Shown piece after piece: positions 1 through 5,675 of a DNA stretch of 5,912 nt. Origin of the DNA: Candidatus Zixiibacteriota bacterium. Lineage in GTDB: Bacteria > Zixibacteria > MSB-5A5 > JAABVY01 > JAHJOQ01. Each line of letters starts with the position of its first letter. Positions within the stretch are counted from its first letter, which is position 1. The notes below the pieces were generated by a model. That model did not search any database. It saw only the letters and a list, made by a program, of their open reading frames with translations, and was not told the origin of the DNA. The stretch lies in NCBI GenBank assembly GCA_030631455.1, contig DAOVLC010000101.1, forward strand, positions 1-5,912, given 5' to 3'. The translations under genes were made by a program, and so were the position numbers.

Positions 1-1084
1 CGGGAAACCGTCAACCAGGCGAACAGGTGTTCTTGACAAGGCAGTCGATCTGTTGAAACAGGCCGGTGTGAAGTCGACCGTGTTCGATCAGGTCGAGCCG
101 AACCCGAGATCGACGACAATCGACCGTGGCGCGGGGATCGTAAACGAGAACGGCTGCGATTTTGTGATTGGGCTGGGCGGCGGATCACCGATGGATGCCT
201 CAAAGGCGATTGCCGTTGCAGCAGCCAGTAAGGTATCGATATGGGATTACATCTATGACGGCTCAGACAAACAGGTTCGGACAGTCGAGACCGCTCTGCC
301 GATTGTGACAGTTCCAACTCTTGCCGCTACCGGCTCTGAGGCGAACGGAGGGTCGGTTATCTCGAATTGGGAGACGCAGCAGAAAGCCCCTCTGATTCAT
401 CCGCTAATGTATCCGAAGTTCTCGATTGTCGATCCGGAGCTTACCGTGTCGGTATCGCCGGAGTACACCGGAGATGGCGGAATTGACATCATCTCGCATG
501 TGATGGAGAGCTACTTCTCCAGCCCGGTGTATACTCCGACTCAGGATCGTTTTTCTGAGGGAGTGATTCGCACAGTCATGGATCATCTCGGTCGCGCGAT
601 GAAAGACGGCAGCGATATCGAAGCAAGGACTCAGTTATCGTGGGCATCGACAGTCGCGCTGTGTGGAATCGTCAATGCCGGTAGAAACGGCGGGGTTCCT
701 ATGCACGCGATGGAACATGCGCTCTCGGCCTGCTACGACATATCGCATGGGCGAGGGCTGGCGATTCTAATGCCGCATTTGATGAGATATACTGCTGAAG
801 TCAAACCGGACAAGTATGTGCAGTTTGCGAGGAACATGTTTTTCCTCGATACTGATTCGATGACCGGAGAAGAGGCAGTTGATGCTGGTATTTCAAGATT
901 CGTGGATTGGATGAAGGCGACAGACATGTATCTGACGTTGTCTGACGTCGGTATCGGCACCGAGAAGTTCGAGGAGATGGCCGAAACGACAATCAAACTC
1001 TATGGTTACGGTCGGGATTATATCGATAACGCCCGTGAGCTGCGCAAGGAAGACATCATCAATATCTACGAGATGGCGCTGTGA
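1..1084 (+). CDS. Iron-containing alcohol dehydrogenase, butanol-dehydrogenase type (5' partial)
   Basis: Group III metal-dependent alcohol dehydrogenase, expected to interconvert an aldehyde or ketone and an alcohol in the cytoplasm using NAD(P)H. The frame is open from base 2, giving 360 visible residues. The family is usually about 385-390 long, so only the first roughly 25-30 are missing. Upstream of the TTG at 53 the frame still reads family-like sequence (GKPSTRRTGVLDKAVDL), so 53 is not the real start. The dinucleotide-binding GGGSPMD loop lies at 176-196. The four expected metal ligands are all present: Asp (485-487), His (497-499), His of MHAMEH (704-706) and His of SHG (746-748). 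The block PTLAATGSEANGG and the pair DIISHVMESYF / EHALSACYDISHG resemble BdhA/YugJ/YqhD-type enzymes more than FucO. Cofactor preference and substrate cannot be read from the sequence. It runs convergent to the RRM gene and is not in the downstream operon. Family call is firm; substrate is open. Confidence 0.93.
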   Translation, partial: GKPSTRRTGVLDKAVDLLKQAGVKSTVFDQVEPNPRSTTIDRGAGIVNENGCDFVIGLGGGSPMDASKAIAVAAASKVSIWDYIYDGSDKQVRTVETALPIVTVPTLAATGSEANGGSVISNWETQQKAPLIHPLMYPKFSIVDPELTVSVSPEYTGDGGIDIISHVMESYFSSPVYTPTQDRFSEGVIRTVMDHLGRAMKDGSDIEARTQLSWASTVALCGIVNAGRNGGVPMHAMEHALSACYDISHGRGLAILMPHLMRYTAEVKPDKYVQFARNMFFLDTDSMTGEEAVDAGISRFVDWMKATDMYLTLSDVGIGTEKFEEMAETTIKLYGYGRDYIDNARELRKEDIINIYEMAL

Positions 1085-1143
1085 TATAGCACCATCAGAA
1101 ACACGATCTCATTATTAATCACGACTGCGCATAGTGTGCAAAG

Positions 1144-1173
1144 CGAATGCCCCGCCATAGGACGGGGCATTCG
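1144..1173. terminator. Bidirectional hairpin terminator between convergent genes
   Basis: A perfect 11-bp inverted repeat, CGAATGCCCCG (1144-1154) and CGGGGCATTCG (1163-1173), encloses an 8-nt loop. It lies 60 bases past the alcohol dehydrogenase stop and 33 bases past the RRM gene stop on the other strand. The flanks are only weakly U-rich (CTTT on the minus strand, no T-run on the plus strand), so termination may be partial or factor-aided. Shared use by both converging transcripts is inferred from its position. Confidence 0.7.
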
Positions 1174-1188
1174 AATCAAAGATGTGAA

Positions 1189-1208
1189 AGGATCATTTCT
1201 CAGATCCT
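1189..1208 (-). repeat. Small inverted repeat overlapping the RRM gene stop
   Basis: AGGATC (1189-1194) and GATCCT (1203-1208) form a 6-bp stem with an 8-nt loop, overlapping the TAG stop of the RRM gene (1207-1209). In the RRM mRNA it would precede the stronger hairpin at 1144-1173. It may be a 3'-end stabiliser or chance. Confidence 0.3.
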
Positions 1209-1497
1209 AATATCTGCTCCGGAAACCTCCTCCACCTCTTCTGTCACCTCTGTCGCCACGGTCTTTGCGCGGGCGAGCTACGTCGACCTTCAGCGTGCGA
1301 CCCTCAAACTCGTTACCGTTCAAACCCTCTTTGGCCTTCTCGGCTTCATCTGGGCTTGACATCTCAACAAAACCAAAGCCTTTGCCTTCGATAATGTTGA
1401 CCGACTTGACTTCGCCGTAGCTGCCGAACAGTTCCTGTAACTGCTCGTTGGATACTGCGTAGCTGAGGTTCCCTACATAGAGCTTATTACCTTCCAC
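1207..1497 (-). CDS. Single-RRM glycine/arginine-rich RNA-binding protein
   Basis: A 96-residue cytoplasmic RNA-binding protein with one RNA recognition motif, like the Rbp proteins of cyanobacteria and many other bacteria. Known relatives are often cold-induced and act as RNA chaperones; that role is inferred here. RNP2 is LYVGNL (residues 6-11) and RNP1 is KGFGFVEM (39-46). The aromatic pair F41/F43 is kept, while the usual final aromatic is Met46. The RRM ends near residue 74 (LKVDVARP). A basic tail follows with DRGD repeats and a GGGG run, ending FRSRY. The start is a GTG at 1497-1495 with an excellent GGAGG (1509-1505) seven bases upstream; translation from it gives the canonical RRM N-terminus MEGNKLYVGNL. 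The gene has its own promoter and a structured leader, and converges on the alcohol dehydrogenase. It stands alone, with no operon partner visible. Confidence 0.94.
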   Translation of the reverse strand: MEGNKLYVGNLSYAVSNEQLQELFGSYGEVKSVNIIEGKGFGFVEMSSPDEAEKAKEGLNGNEFEGRTLKVDVARPRKDRGDRGDRRGGGGFRSRY

Positions 1498-1498
1498 T

Positions 1499-1559
1499 CT
1501 TCTACCTCCGCAATTGGTTTACACTTACGGTCCGATACTGTTTCTTTCGGAGGTAGAAG
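1499..1559 (-). promoter_or_regulatory. Leader stem that would sequester the RRM gene's ribosome-binding site
   Basis: In the RRM mRNA, CUUCUACCUCCG (1559-1548) is perfectly complementary to CGGAGGUAGAAG (1510-1499). This gives a 12-bp stem around a 37-nt loop. The 3' arm contains the whole SD (GGAGG), and the GTG start follows after a single base. If the stem forms, ribosome access should be blocked, so translation would depend on melting, a protein or a competing fold. The complementarity is seen directly. A cold-shock-like, thermometer or autoregulatory function is inference. Confidence 0.65.
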
Positions 1560-1608
1560 CAAACCAGCAATTCTGACCTCGTTACAGAAAACATAACTAA
1601 CCGACGGC

Positions 1609-1622
1609 ATCCATATATGGAT
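1609..1622. repeat. 14-bp perfect palindrome at the RRM transcript start
   Basis: ATCCATATATGGAT is a perfect palindrome placed a few bases after the predicted RRM transcription start. As DNA it could be an operator. As RNA it could form a 5-bp hairpin at the 5' end of the mRNA. Confidence 0.4.
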
Positions 1623-1631
1623 CACAACTGT

Positions 1632-1660
1632 GAAATAACTAATTCTGTTCAGGTTGTCAA
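1632..1660 (-). promoter_or_regulatory. Sigma70-like promoter of the RRM gene
   Basis: On the minus strand a perfect -35 TTGACA (1660-1655) is separated by exactly 17 bases from TATTTC (1637-1632), which matches the first three -10 positions. The predicted transcript starts near 1625, giving a leader of about 128 nt before the GTG. The weak -10 is consistent with a regulated promoter. The -10 also overlaps the arms of TCACA-AC-TGTGA (1622-1633), a possible protein site. Confidence 0.55.
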
Positions 1661-2031
1661 GAGGAAAAAGCCCTGAAAAAGCCATAAAATTCGGCATCCT
1701 GACTCGCCGGACTCAGGATATAAACAGTAAATGCCAGCTCAATCGAATAAACATACAGGGTAACTTGATGAGGCGACATTCGGGTGACTGCCCAGAATCG
1801 GGTTGACTTCTTGAGCCAGAAATGTACATTGATCCGGGCATGCGGATGGACCGGATGTCCAGTTGAACGGGATAGGTCTGAGACCTGCCCATTTTTGTCG
1901 GTATATGCTATGTGCAACTATGTCAGACAAATGCTGTGTAAGTCGTACTATAAAGGTCAGTTATAACATGCAAGGCTTTCTCCAGTTGTTCGACCGATGC
2001 CACTGTTTATCCACTAGGTAAGGAGAGAGTT
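1661..2031 (+). other. Gene-free upstream region of the aminotransferase operon
   Basis: I find no convincing gene in this stretch; the open frames on both strands lack ribosome sites and recognisable sequence. It holds an 11-bp-spaced direct repeat GAAAAAGCC (1664-1672, 1675-1683) just upstream of the RRM -35. It also holds a 7-bp stem ATCCTGA / TCAGGAT (1696-1702, 1713-1719) and the near-palindrome AGGTCT-G-AGACCT (1874-1886). Two weak plus-strand promoter candidates are present: TTGACT-16-TACATT (1803-1830), and CAGACA-19-TATAAA (1924-1954) with a long spacer. Either could drive the operon at 2032; I cannot choose between them. Confidence 0.5.
1874..1886. promoter_or_regulatory. Candidate operator AGGTCT-G-AGACCT
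   Basis: Perfect 6-bp arms flank one central base, between the two candidate promoters of the aminotransferase operon. The symmetry and position would suit a dimeric repressor or activator. No regulator gene is in the window to pair with it. Confidence 0.3.
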
Positions 2032-3378
2032 ATGTCCAGTGTGTATAGTGCAAAGATAGTAACCGAGCTTCCGGGACCCAAAAGCCGGAAACTCATCGAA
2101 AACGACGAGCAATTCGTTTCGCAGTCGTATACTCGCGTCTTCCCCACAGTACTTGATCGAGCTGAGGGGAGCTACGTTTGGGATGTCGATGGCAACTGTT
2201 TTGTCGACTTCCACGCAGGGATTGGGGTCTGTTCGACAGGCAACGTTCATCCGAAGGTGCTTGCAGCAATCAAGACCCAGGCTGAGAAGGGTATCCACTT
2301 CGCGTCAGCTGATTTCTACCATGAGATGGTCGGCAGGCTGGCCGCGAAGCTGGCCGATATCGTACCGGGTGACGGTCATAAGCGGACATTTTTCACGAAT
2401 TCAGGCACAGAGTCTGTCGAAGCTGCGATTAAGCTCGCCAAGTACTCCACTGGCAGAAGCAGGTTTCTGGCATACGTGGGCTGTTTCCATGGCCGAACCA
2501 TGGGCTCGCTTGCGTTGACCTGCTCGAGCAGAGTCCAGCGTACCGGCTTCCACCCAATGATGCCGGGTGTCACGCATGTCTTTTATCCATACTGTTATCG
2601 CTGCCCGATAAACCTGGAATATCCATCGTGCAATCTTCAGTGTGTCGACATGGTAGAGGACATCTACCTGAAGCAGGTGTGCCCGGGCGAGGAGGTAGCG
2701 GCATTTTTCGTTGAGCCGATTCAGGGCGAGGGTGGATATGTCGTTCCGCCCGATGACTATTTTGGCAGGATAAAAGAAATATGCGAGAAGTATGGGATTC
2801 TGTTCGTGTCGGATGAAATCCAGGCCGGCATGGGGCGCACCGGGAAGTGGTTCTGCATCGAACATTACGGTGTCGAGCCTGATGTGATCACATCCGCCAA
2901 GGGAATAGCATCCGGGATGCCTCTTGGGGCCGCAATCGCGTCGTCCGAGTTGATGAGCTGGGAGCCGGGCGCTCACTCCTCGACTTTCGGAGGTAACCCG
3001 GTATCATGCGCAGCCGCTCTTGCGACGCTCGACATAATCGAGAACGAATTGCTTGCTAACGCTCAGAAAATGGGCGACTATTTGATGTCTCGGCTGAGAG
3101 ATTTCCAGAAGGACTCCGAGATCATCGGTGACGTGCGTGGCAAGGGTCTGATGATCGGTATGGAAGTTGTCAAAGATCGTGAGACCAAGGAGCGGGCACC
3201 GGAACTTGCCAATGAGATAATTATGGAGTGCTTCAGACACGGTCTTATGATGCTCACCTGCGGCCCGAATTCTCTCAGGGTACTTCCACCCTTATCGATC
3301 TCGAAGGAGGCAATCGATCAGGGGCTCGATATATTGTTCGAGTCGATCCGCACCATAGAGAAGGAGCCACGGAAATAG
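2032..3378 (+). CDS. PLP-dependent class-III aminotransferase (GABA/acetylornithine transaminase family)
   Basis: A 448-residue fold-type I enzyme that transfers an amino group, commonly from an omega-amino acid, to 2-oxoglutarate or pyruvate. Visible motifs in order: phosphate-binding NSGTES (123-128), FHGRT (152-156), EPIQGEGG (228-235), the pyridine-binding Asp261 in SDEIQAGMGRTG, the Schiff-base Lys290 in SAKGIASGMPLG, and STFGGNP (317-323). An insert after HVFYPYC carries four cysteines spaced C188-x2-C191-x8-C200-x3-C204. From memory, this insert is typical of the archaeal-type branch that includes Pyrococcus/Thermococcus ornithine aminotransferase and amino-acid racemases. The ATG has an AAGGAG (2020-2025) six bases upstream, and length is normal for the family. 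It is first in an operon with acyl-CoA synthetase genes, pointing to amino-acid catabolism rather than arginine synthesis. Substrate (4-aminobutyrate, 5-aminovalerate, ornithine, or even a racemase role) cannot be decided here. Confidence 0.92.
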   Translation: MSSVYSAKIVTELPGPKSRKLIENDEQFVSQSYTRVFPTVLDRAEGSYVWDVDGNCFVDFHAGIGVCSTGNVHPKVLAAIKTQAEKGIHFASADFYHEMVGRLAAKLADIVPGDGHKRTFFTNSGTESVEAAIKLAKYSTGRSRFLAYVGCFHGRTMGSLALTCSSRVQRTGFHPMMPGVTHVFYPYCYRCPINLEYPSCNLQCVDMVEDIYLKQVCPGEEVAAFFVEPIQGEGGYVVPPDDYFGRIKEICEKYGILFVSDEIQAGMGRTGKWFCIEHYGVEPDVITSAKGIASGMPLGAAIASSELMSWEPGAHSSTFGGNPVSCAAALATLDIIENELLANAQKMGDYLMSRLRDFQKDSEIIGDVRGKGLMIGMEVVKDRETKERAPELANEIIMECFRHGLMMLTCGPNSLRVLPPLSISKEAIDQGLDILFESIRTIEKEPRK

Positions 3379-3388
3379 ATTGGTGAAT

Positions 3389-3406
3389 CCGGGATGTACT
3401 TCCCGG
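3389..3406 (+). repeat. Intergenic hairpin between aminotransferase and synthetase beta genes
   Basis: CCGGGA (3389-3394) and TCCCGG (3401-3406) form a perfect 6-bp GC-rich stem with a 6-nt loop in the 58-base gap. No T-run follows, so it is not an intrinsic terminator. It could tune relative expression by mRNA processing or stabilising the downstream part. Confidence 0.45.
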
Positions 3407-3436
3407 CTTGAGTTGATATGTAGAAAGGAGACCAGA

Positions 3437-4627
3437 ATGCGGCTGTTCGAATTTGAAGCAAAACAGCTGTTTGCGAAACATAAGATTCCGATCACGGAAG
3501 GGGTGCTATGCACCACACCCATCGAGGTGAGAAATGCTGTGCTTAACTTCGATGGCAGAGGAATTCTGAAAGTGCAGATTCTCTCTGGTGGTCGCGCCAA
3601 AGCGGGTGGGATCAAGAAGGTGGAATCACCCGAAGAGGCAGAGACGGTCGCCGACGATCTTTTCGAGGAGACTGTCAAGGGTTATCCGGTCGAAAGGATT
3701 CTGGTAGACCCGCTTCTTGATATTCGCAGAGAGTATTACCTCGGTGTCACCATAAACCGTGCGAAGTACAAGATCGTAGTGATCGGTTCTCCAACCGGTG
3801 GGGTCGACATCGAAGAATTCGCGAGGAAGAATCCCGCCAAGGTTTTCAAGGAAAGCTTCGAAATCGACGAGCGGATGTACAGCTTTGAGGCTTACGGGAT
3901 CGGACTTCAGATGAAATTCCGCAAGGAAAAGTTGAATCTGGTTTCTTCGATTATCATGGGACTCTACAATGTTTTCAAGGCTTATGACTGCAAGCTCGCG
4001 GAAATAAACCCTCTGGTAGAGACCGAGAACGGTCTCCTGGTTGCTGCGGATGCCCGGATTTCAGTCGATGACGACGCATTGTTCAGGCATCCCGAGCTTG
4101 CCGAGATGGGTATCGAAAAACGCCACGAGGAGGGTGAGATGACCCTGCGCGAGAAGGAGGCCCGCGAACATGGAATTCCATATCTCGATCTCGATGGCAA
4201 AATTGGCATGTTTCCGGGAGGAGCAGGCTTTGGCATCATGGGAAATGATTTTGTCAACTACTTCGGCGGCAAGCCTGCGAATTTTATGGATTCCGGAGGA
4301 GGCCCTTCGCCCGAACGTCTCGCGAAAATGTTAGTTCTGCTGGACGAGAACCCGAAAGTGAAAGCTATTTTCGGTGCGAGATTCGGCGGAATATCTCGCT
4401 GCGACGATTTTGCAAAAGGTGTTATCATGTTCCTCAAAGATCACGGGCTTTCGAAGCCGATGGTTATGCGTATGACCGGAAACAACTGGGAGGAAGGTGT
4501 CAGGCTGTTCGATGAAGCCAAGAAAAAGAACCCGGAGCTGTTCGAGAATATCGAAGCGCACGGGATCGAGACACCGATAGAGCAGATCGCTCGTCGAGCG
4601 GTTGAGCTGTCGCAGGAGGTGGAGTGA
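3437..4627 (+). CDS. Acyl-CoA synthetase (NDP-forming) beta subunit, SucC-like
   Basis: A 396-residue ATP-grasp subunit that binds nucleotide and, with the next gene's product, links acid + CoA + NTP to acyl-CoA + NDP + phosphate. SucC is normally about 390 long. The ATP-grasp part has K45, the GGRAKAGG loop (51-58, usually GGRGKAGG) and the Mg-binding EINPL (189-193) with D205. The C-terminal ligase domain has DGKIG (253-257), SGGGP (286-290), FGGISRCD (316-323) and GNN (348-350). I chose ATG 3437 over an in-frame TTG at 3380: it has AAAGGAG (3424-3430) six bases upstream and yields the family N-terminus MRLFEFEAKQLF, while the extra 19 residues look like leader sequence. Oddities: the usual MVNGAG reads MFPGGAG (258-264), and DVGGGA reads DSGGGP. 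These suggest a substrate other than succinate. Citryl-, malyl- or glutaryl-CoA synthetase-like roles are possible; plain SucC is not excluded. Confidence 0.88.
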   Translation: MRLFEFEAKQLFAKHKIPITEGVLCTTPIEVRNAVLNFDGRGILKVQILSGGRAKAGGIKKVESPEEAETVADDLFEETVKGYPVERILVDPLLDIRREYYLGVTINRAKYKIVVIGSPTGGVDIEEFARKNPAKVFKESFEIDERMYSFEAYGIGLQMKFRKEKLNLVSSIIMGLYNVFKAYDCKLAEINPLVETENGLLVAADARISVDDDALFRHPELAEMGIEKRHEEGEMTLREKEAREHGIPYLDLDGKIGMFPGGAGFGIMGNDFVNYFGGKPANFMDSGGGPSPERLAKMLVLLDENPKVKAIFGARFGGISRCDDFAKGVIMFLKDHGLSKPMVMRMTGNNWEEGVRLFDEAKKKNPELFENIEAHGIETPIEQIARRAVELSQEVE

Positions 4628-4629
4628 TG
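4614..4629 (+). promoter_or_regulatory. Coupled ribosome site and overlapping start of the alpha subunit
   Basis: AGGAGG (4614-4619) sits seven bases before ATG 4627, whose A is the last base of the beta stop (TGATG overlap). An in-frame GTG at 4624 would be only four bases from the SD, so ATG is preferred. The arrangement implies translational coupling and roughly equal subunit synthesis. Confidence 0.8.
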
Positions 4630-5514
4630 GCTATTCTCGTGGATAAAGACTCGCGTATTCTTGTTCAGGGTATGACCGGTACTGCAGGGCAGTTCCACAC
4701 GAAGCGGATGCTCGAATATGGCACGAAAATCGTCAGCGGCACATCACCCGGCAAGGGCGGTGAGGTGGTAGAGAGTATCCCGGTGTTTGACACGGTCGAA
4801 TCGGCCATCGACAACACAGGTGCTGACACGTCCGTTATATTTCTCCCGGCCGCCTTCGTAAAGGAAGCAGCGATCGAATCGATATGGGCAGGTATCAAGC
4901 ATGTGGTCGTGGTGCCGGAGCACATTCCGATTTTCGACATGATGGAGATTCGGAAAGAGGCAAAGAGATACGGATCGACTGTTCTGGGTGGCAACACGCC
5001 GGGAATCATTACCCCCGGCCAGGCAAATATCGGTATCATGCCTGACATCGCATTCAAGCCGGGCAAAATCGGCACGGTATCTCGTTCCGGTTCGATCACA
5101 TACTACGTGGCCGATACCCTGACTCGCTCAGGATATGGCGAGACGACATGCGTCGGACTCGGAGGCGATCCGGTGCTCGGCTCGACGTTCGATGATATTC
5201 TCCGGATGTTCGAGAAGGACGACGAGACCGAAGCGGTCGTGATGTGCGGCGAGATAGGCGGCGTTTACGAAGAGATCGCCAAGGATACTATCAAGCGAAT
5301 GAAGAAGCCGGTCATCTGTATTATTGGCGGTATCTATGCTCCTCCGGGCAAACGGATGGGGCACGCCGGCGCAATCGTCGAGGGCTCGATGGGAACTGCA
5401 AAGTCGAAGCTGAAAGCCCTTGAAGATGCAGGTGCGCATGCGGCAAGGACCTTTCTCGATATTCCGAAGATTCTCGAAGATCTGAATATCGAACCGGTTG
5501 AGAAACCAAAATAG
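4627..5514 (+). CDS. Acyl-CoA synthetase (NDP-forming) alpha subunit, SucD-like
   Basis: A 295-residue CoA-binding and phospho-histidine subunit, close to SucD's usual length of about 290. The N-terminal Rossmann CoA-binding loop is [12 protein letters not shown] (13-24), followed by SPGKGG (40-45). The ligase domain has SRSGSITY (152-159), GLGGDP (177-182) and GEIGG (208-212), whose Glu209 should orient the histidine. The phosphorylated His246 lies in [12 protein letters not shown] (239-250), at the same number as in E. coli SucD. The enzyme should therefore be active. Differences from standard SucD include GGNTPG (121-126) where GPNCPG is near-invariant, PEHIP (97-101) where TEGIP is usual, and Tyr160 where the RSGTLTYE motif has Glu. 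These lie in or near the CoA/acyl pocket. The gene is last in the operon, translationally coupled to beta, with a strong terminator after it. Confidence 0.92.
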   Translation: MAILVDKDSRILVQGMTGTAGQFHTKRMLEYGTKIVSGTSPGKGGEVVESIPVFDTVESAIDNTGADTSVIFLPAAFVKEAAIESIWAGIKHVVVVPEHIPIFDMMEIRKEAKRYGSTVLGGNTPGIITPGQANIGIMPDIAFKPGKIGTVSRSGSITYYVADTLTRSGYGETTCVGLGGDPVLGSTFDDILRMFEKDDETEAVVMCGEIGGVYEEIAKDTIKRMKKPVICIIGGIYAPPGKRMGHAGAIVEGSMGTAKSKLKALEDAGAHAARTFLDIPKILEDLNIEPVEKPK

Positions 5515-5530
5515 CAAGCGCCTTGATTTG

Positions 5531-5563
5531 AAACCCCGCACTCAGCGTGAGTGCGGGGTTTTT
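5531..5563 (+). terminator. Rho-independent terminator of the aminotransferase-synthetase operon
   Basis: AAACCCCGCACTCA (5531-5544) pairs perfectly with TGAGTGCGGGGTTT (5548-5561): a 14-bp stem with a GCG loop, running into TTTTT (5559-5563). It lies 16 bases after the alpha stop. This is a textbook intrinsic terminator and closes the operon. Confidence 0.95.
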
Positions 5564-5605
5564 CTGTGTGTCAAATACAAAAAGGGGGTGTCGTCAAGAA
5601 ATGCC

Positions 5606-5634
5606 TTGCGCTGTAAGTATCCAAGGTCTATCAT
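5606..5634 (+). promoter_or_regulatory. Candidate promoter of the 3'-terminal gene
   Basis: TTGCGC (5606-5611), a 17-base spacer and TATCAT (5629-5634, five of six to TATAAT) form a plausible sigma70-type promoter. It sits between the operon terminator and the next start codon. Transcription would begin near 5641, giving a leader of about 35 bases. Confidence 0.45.
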
Positions 5635-5675
5635 TTAGTTGTCCGTGTGGTCCGAGCGCAGAGGAGCGTAAGAAG

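Noticed and set aside
53..55. TTG as the start of the alcohol dehydrogenase
   Set aside because: The frame upstream to base 2 already reads conserved family sequence, and no SD precedes 53. The gene begins before the window.
1548..1559. Plus-strand CGGAGGTAGAAG as an SD for a plus-strand gene
   Set aside because: No start codon follows at usable spacing. It is better explained as the upstream arm of the RRM leader stem.
1657..1930. Minus-strand open frames upstream of the RRM gene
   Set aside because: One runs through the RRM -35 region. Neither has a ribosome site or recognisable sequence, so they look like chance frames.
1784..1966. Possible 60-residue plus-strand gene in the gap
   Set aside because: Its start has no ribosome site, its composition is unlike a protein, and it overlaps candidate promoter and operator sequences.
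2401..2976. 191-residue minus-strand open frame inside the aminotransferase
   Set aside because: It lies antisense to a strongly conserved coding sequence with all PLP motifs intact. It is a by-product of that gene's codon use.
3380..3436. TTG at 3380 as the start of the beta subunit
   Set aside because: It lacks a good SD and would overlay the hairpin. ATG 3437 has AAAGGAG at ideal spacing and gives the normal SucC N-terminus.
3437..5514. Straight call as TCA-cycle succinyl-CoA synthetase sucCD
   Set aside because: The family fits, but motif changes in both subunits and the aminotransferase context make the substrate uncertain, so I kept a family-level call.
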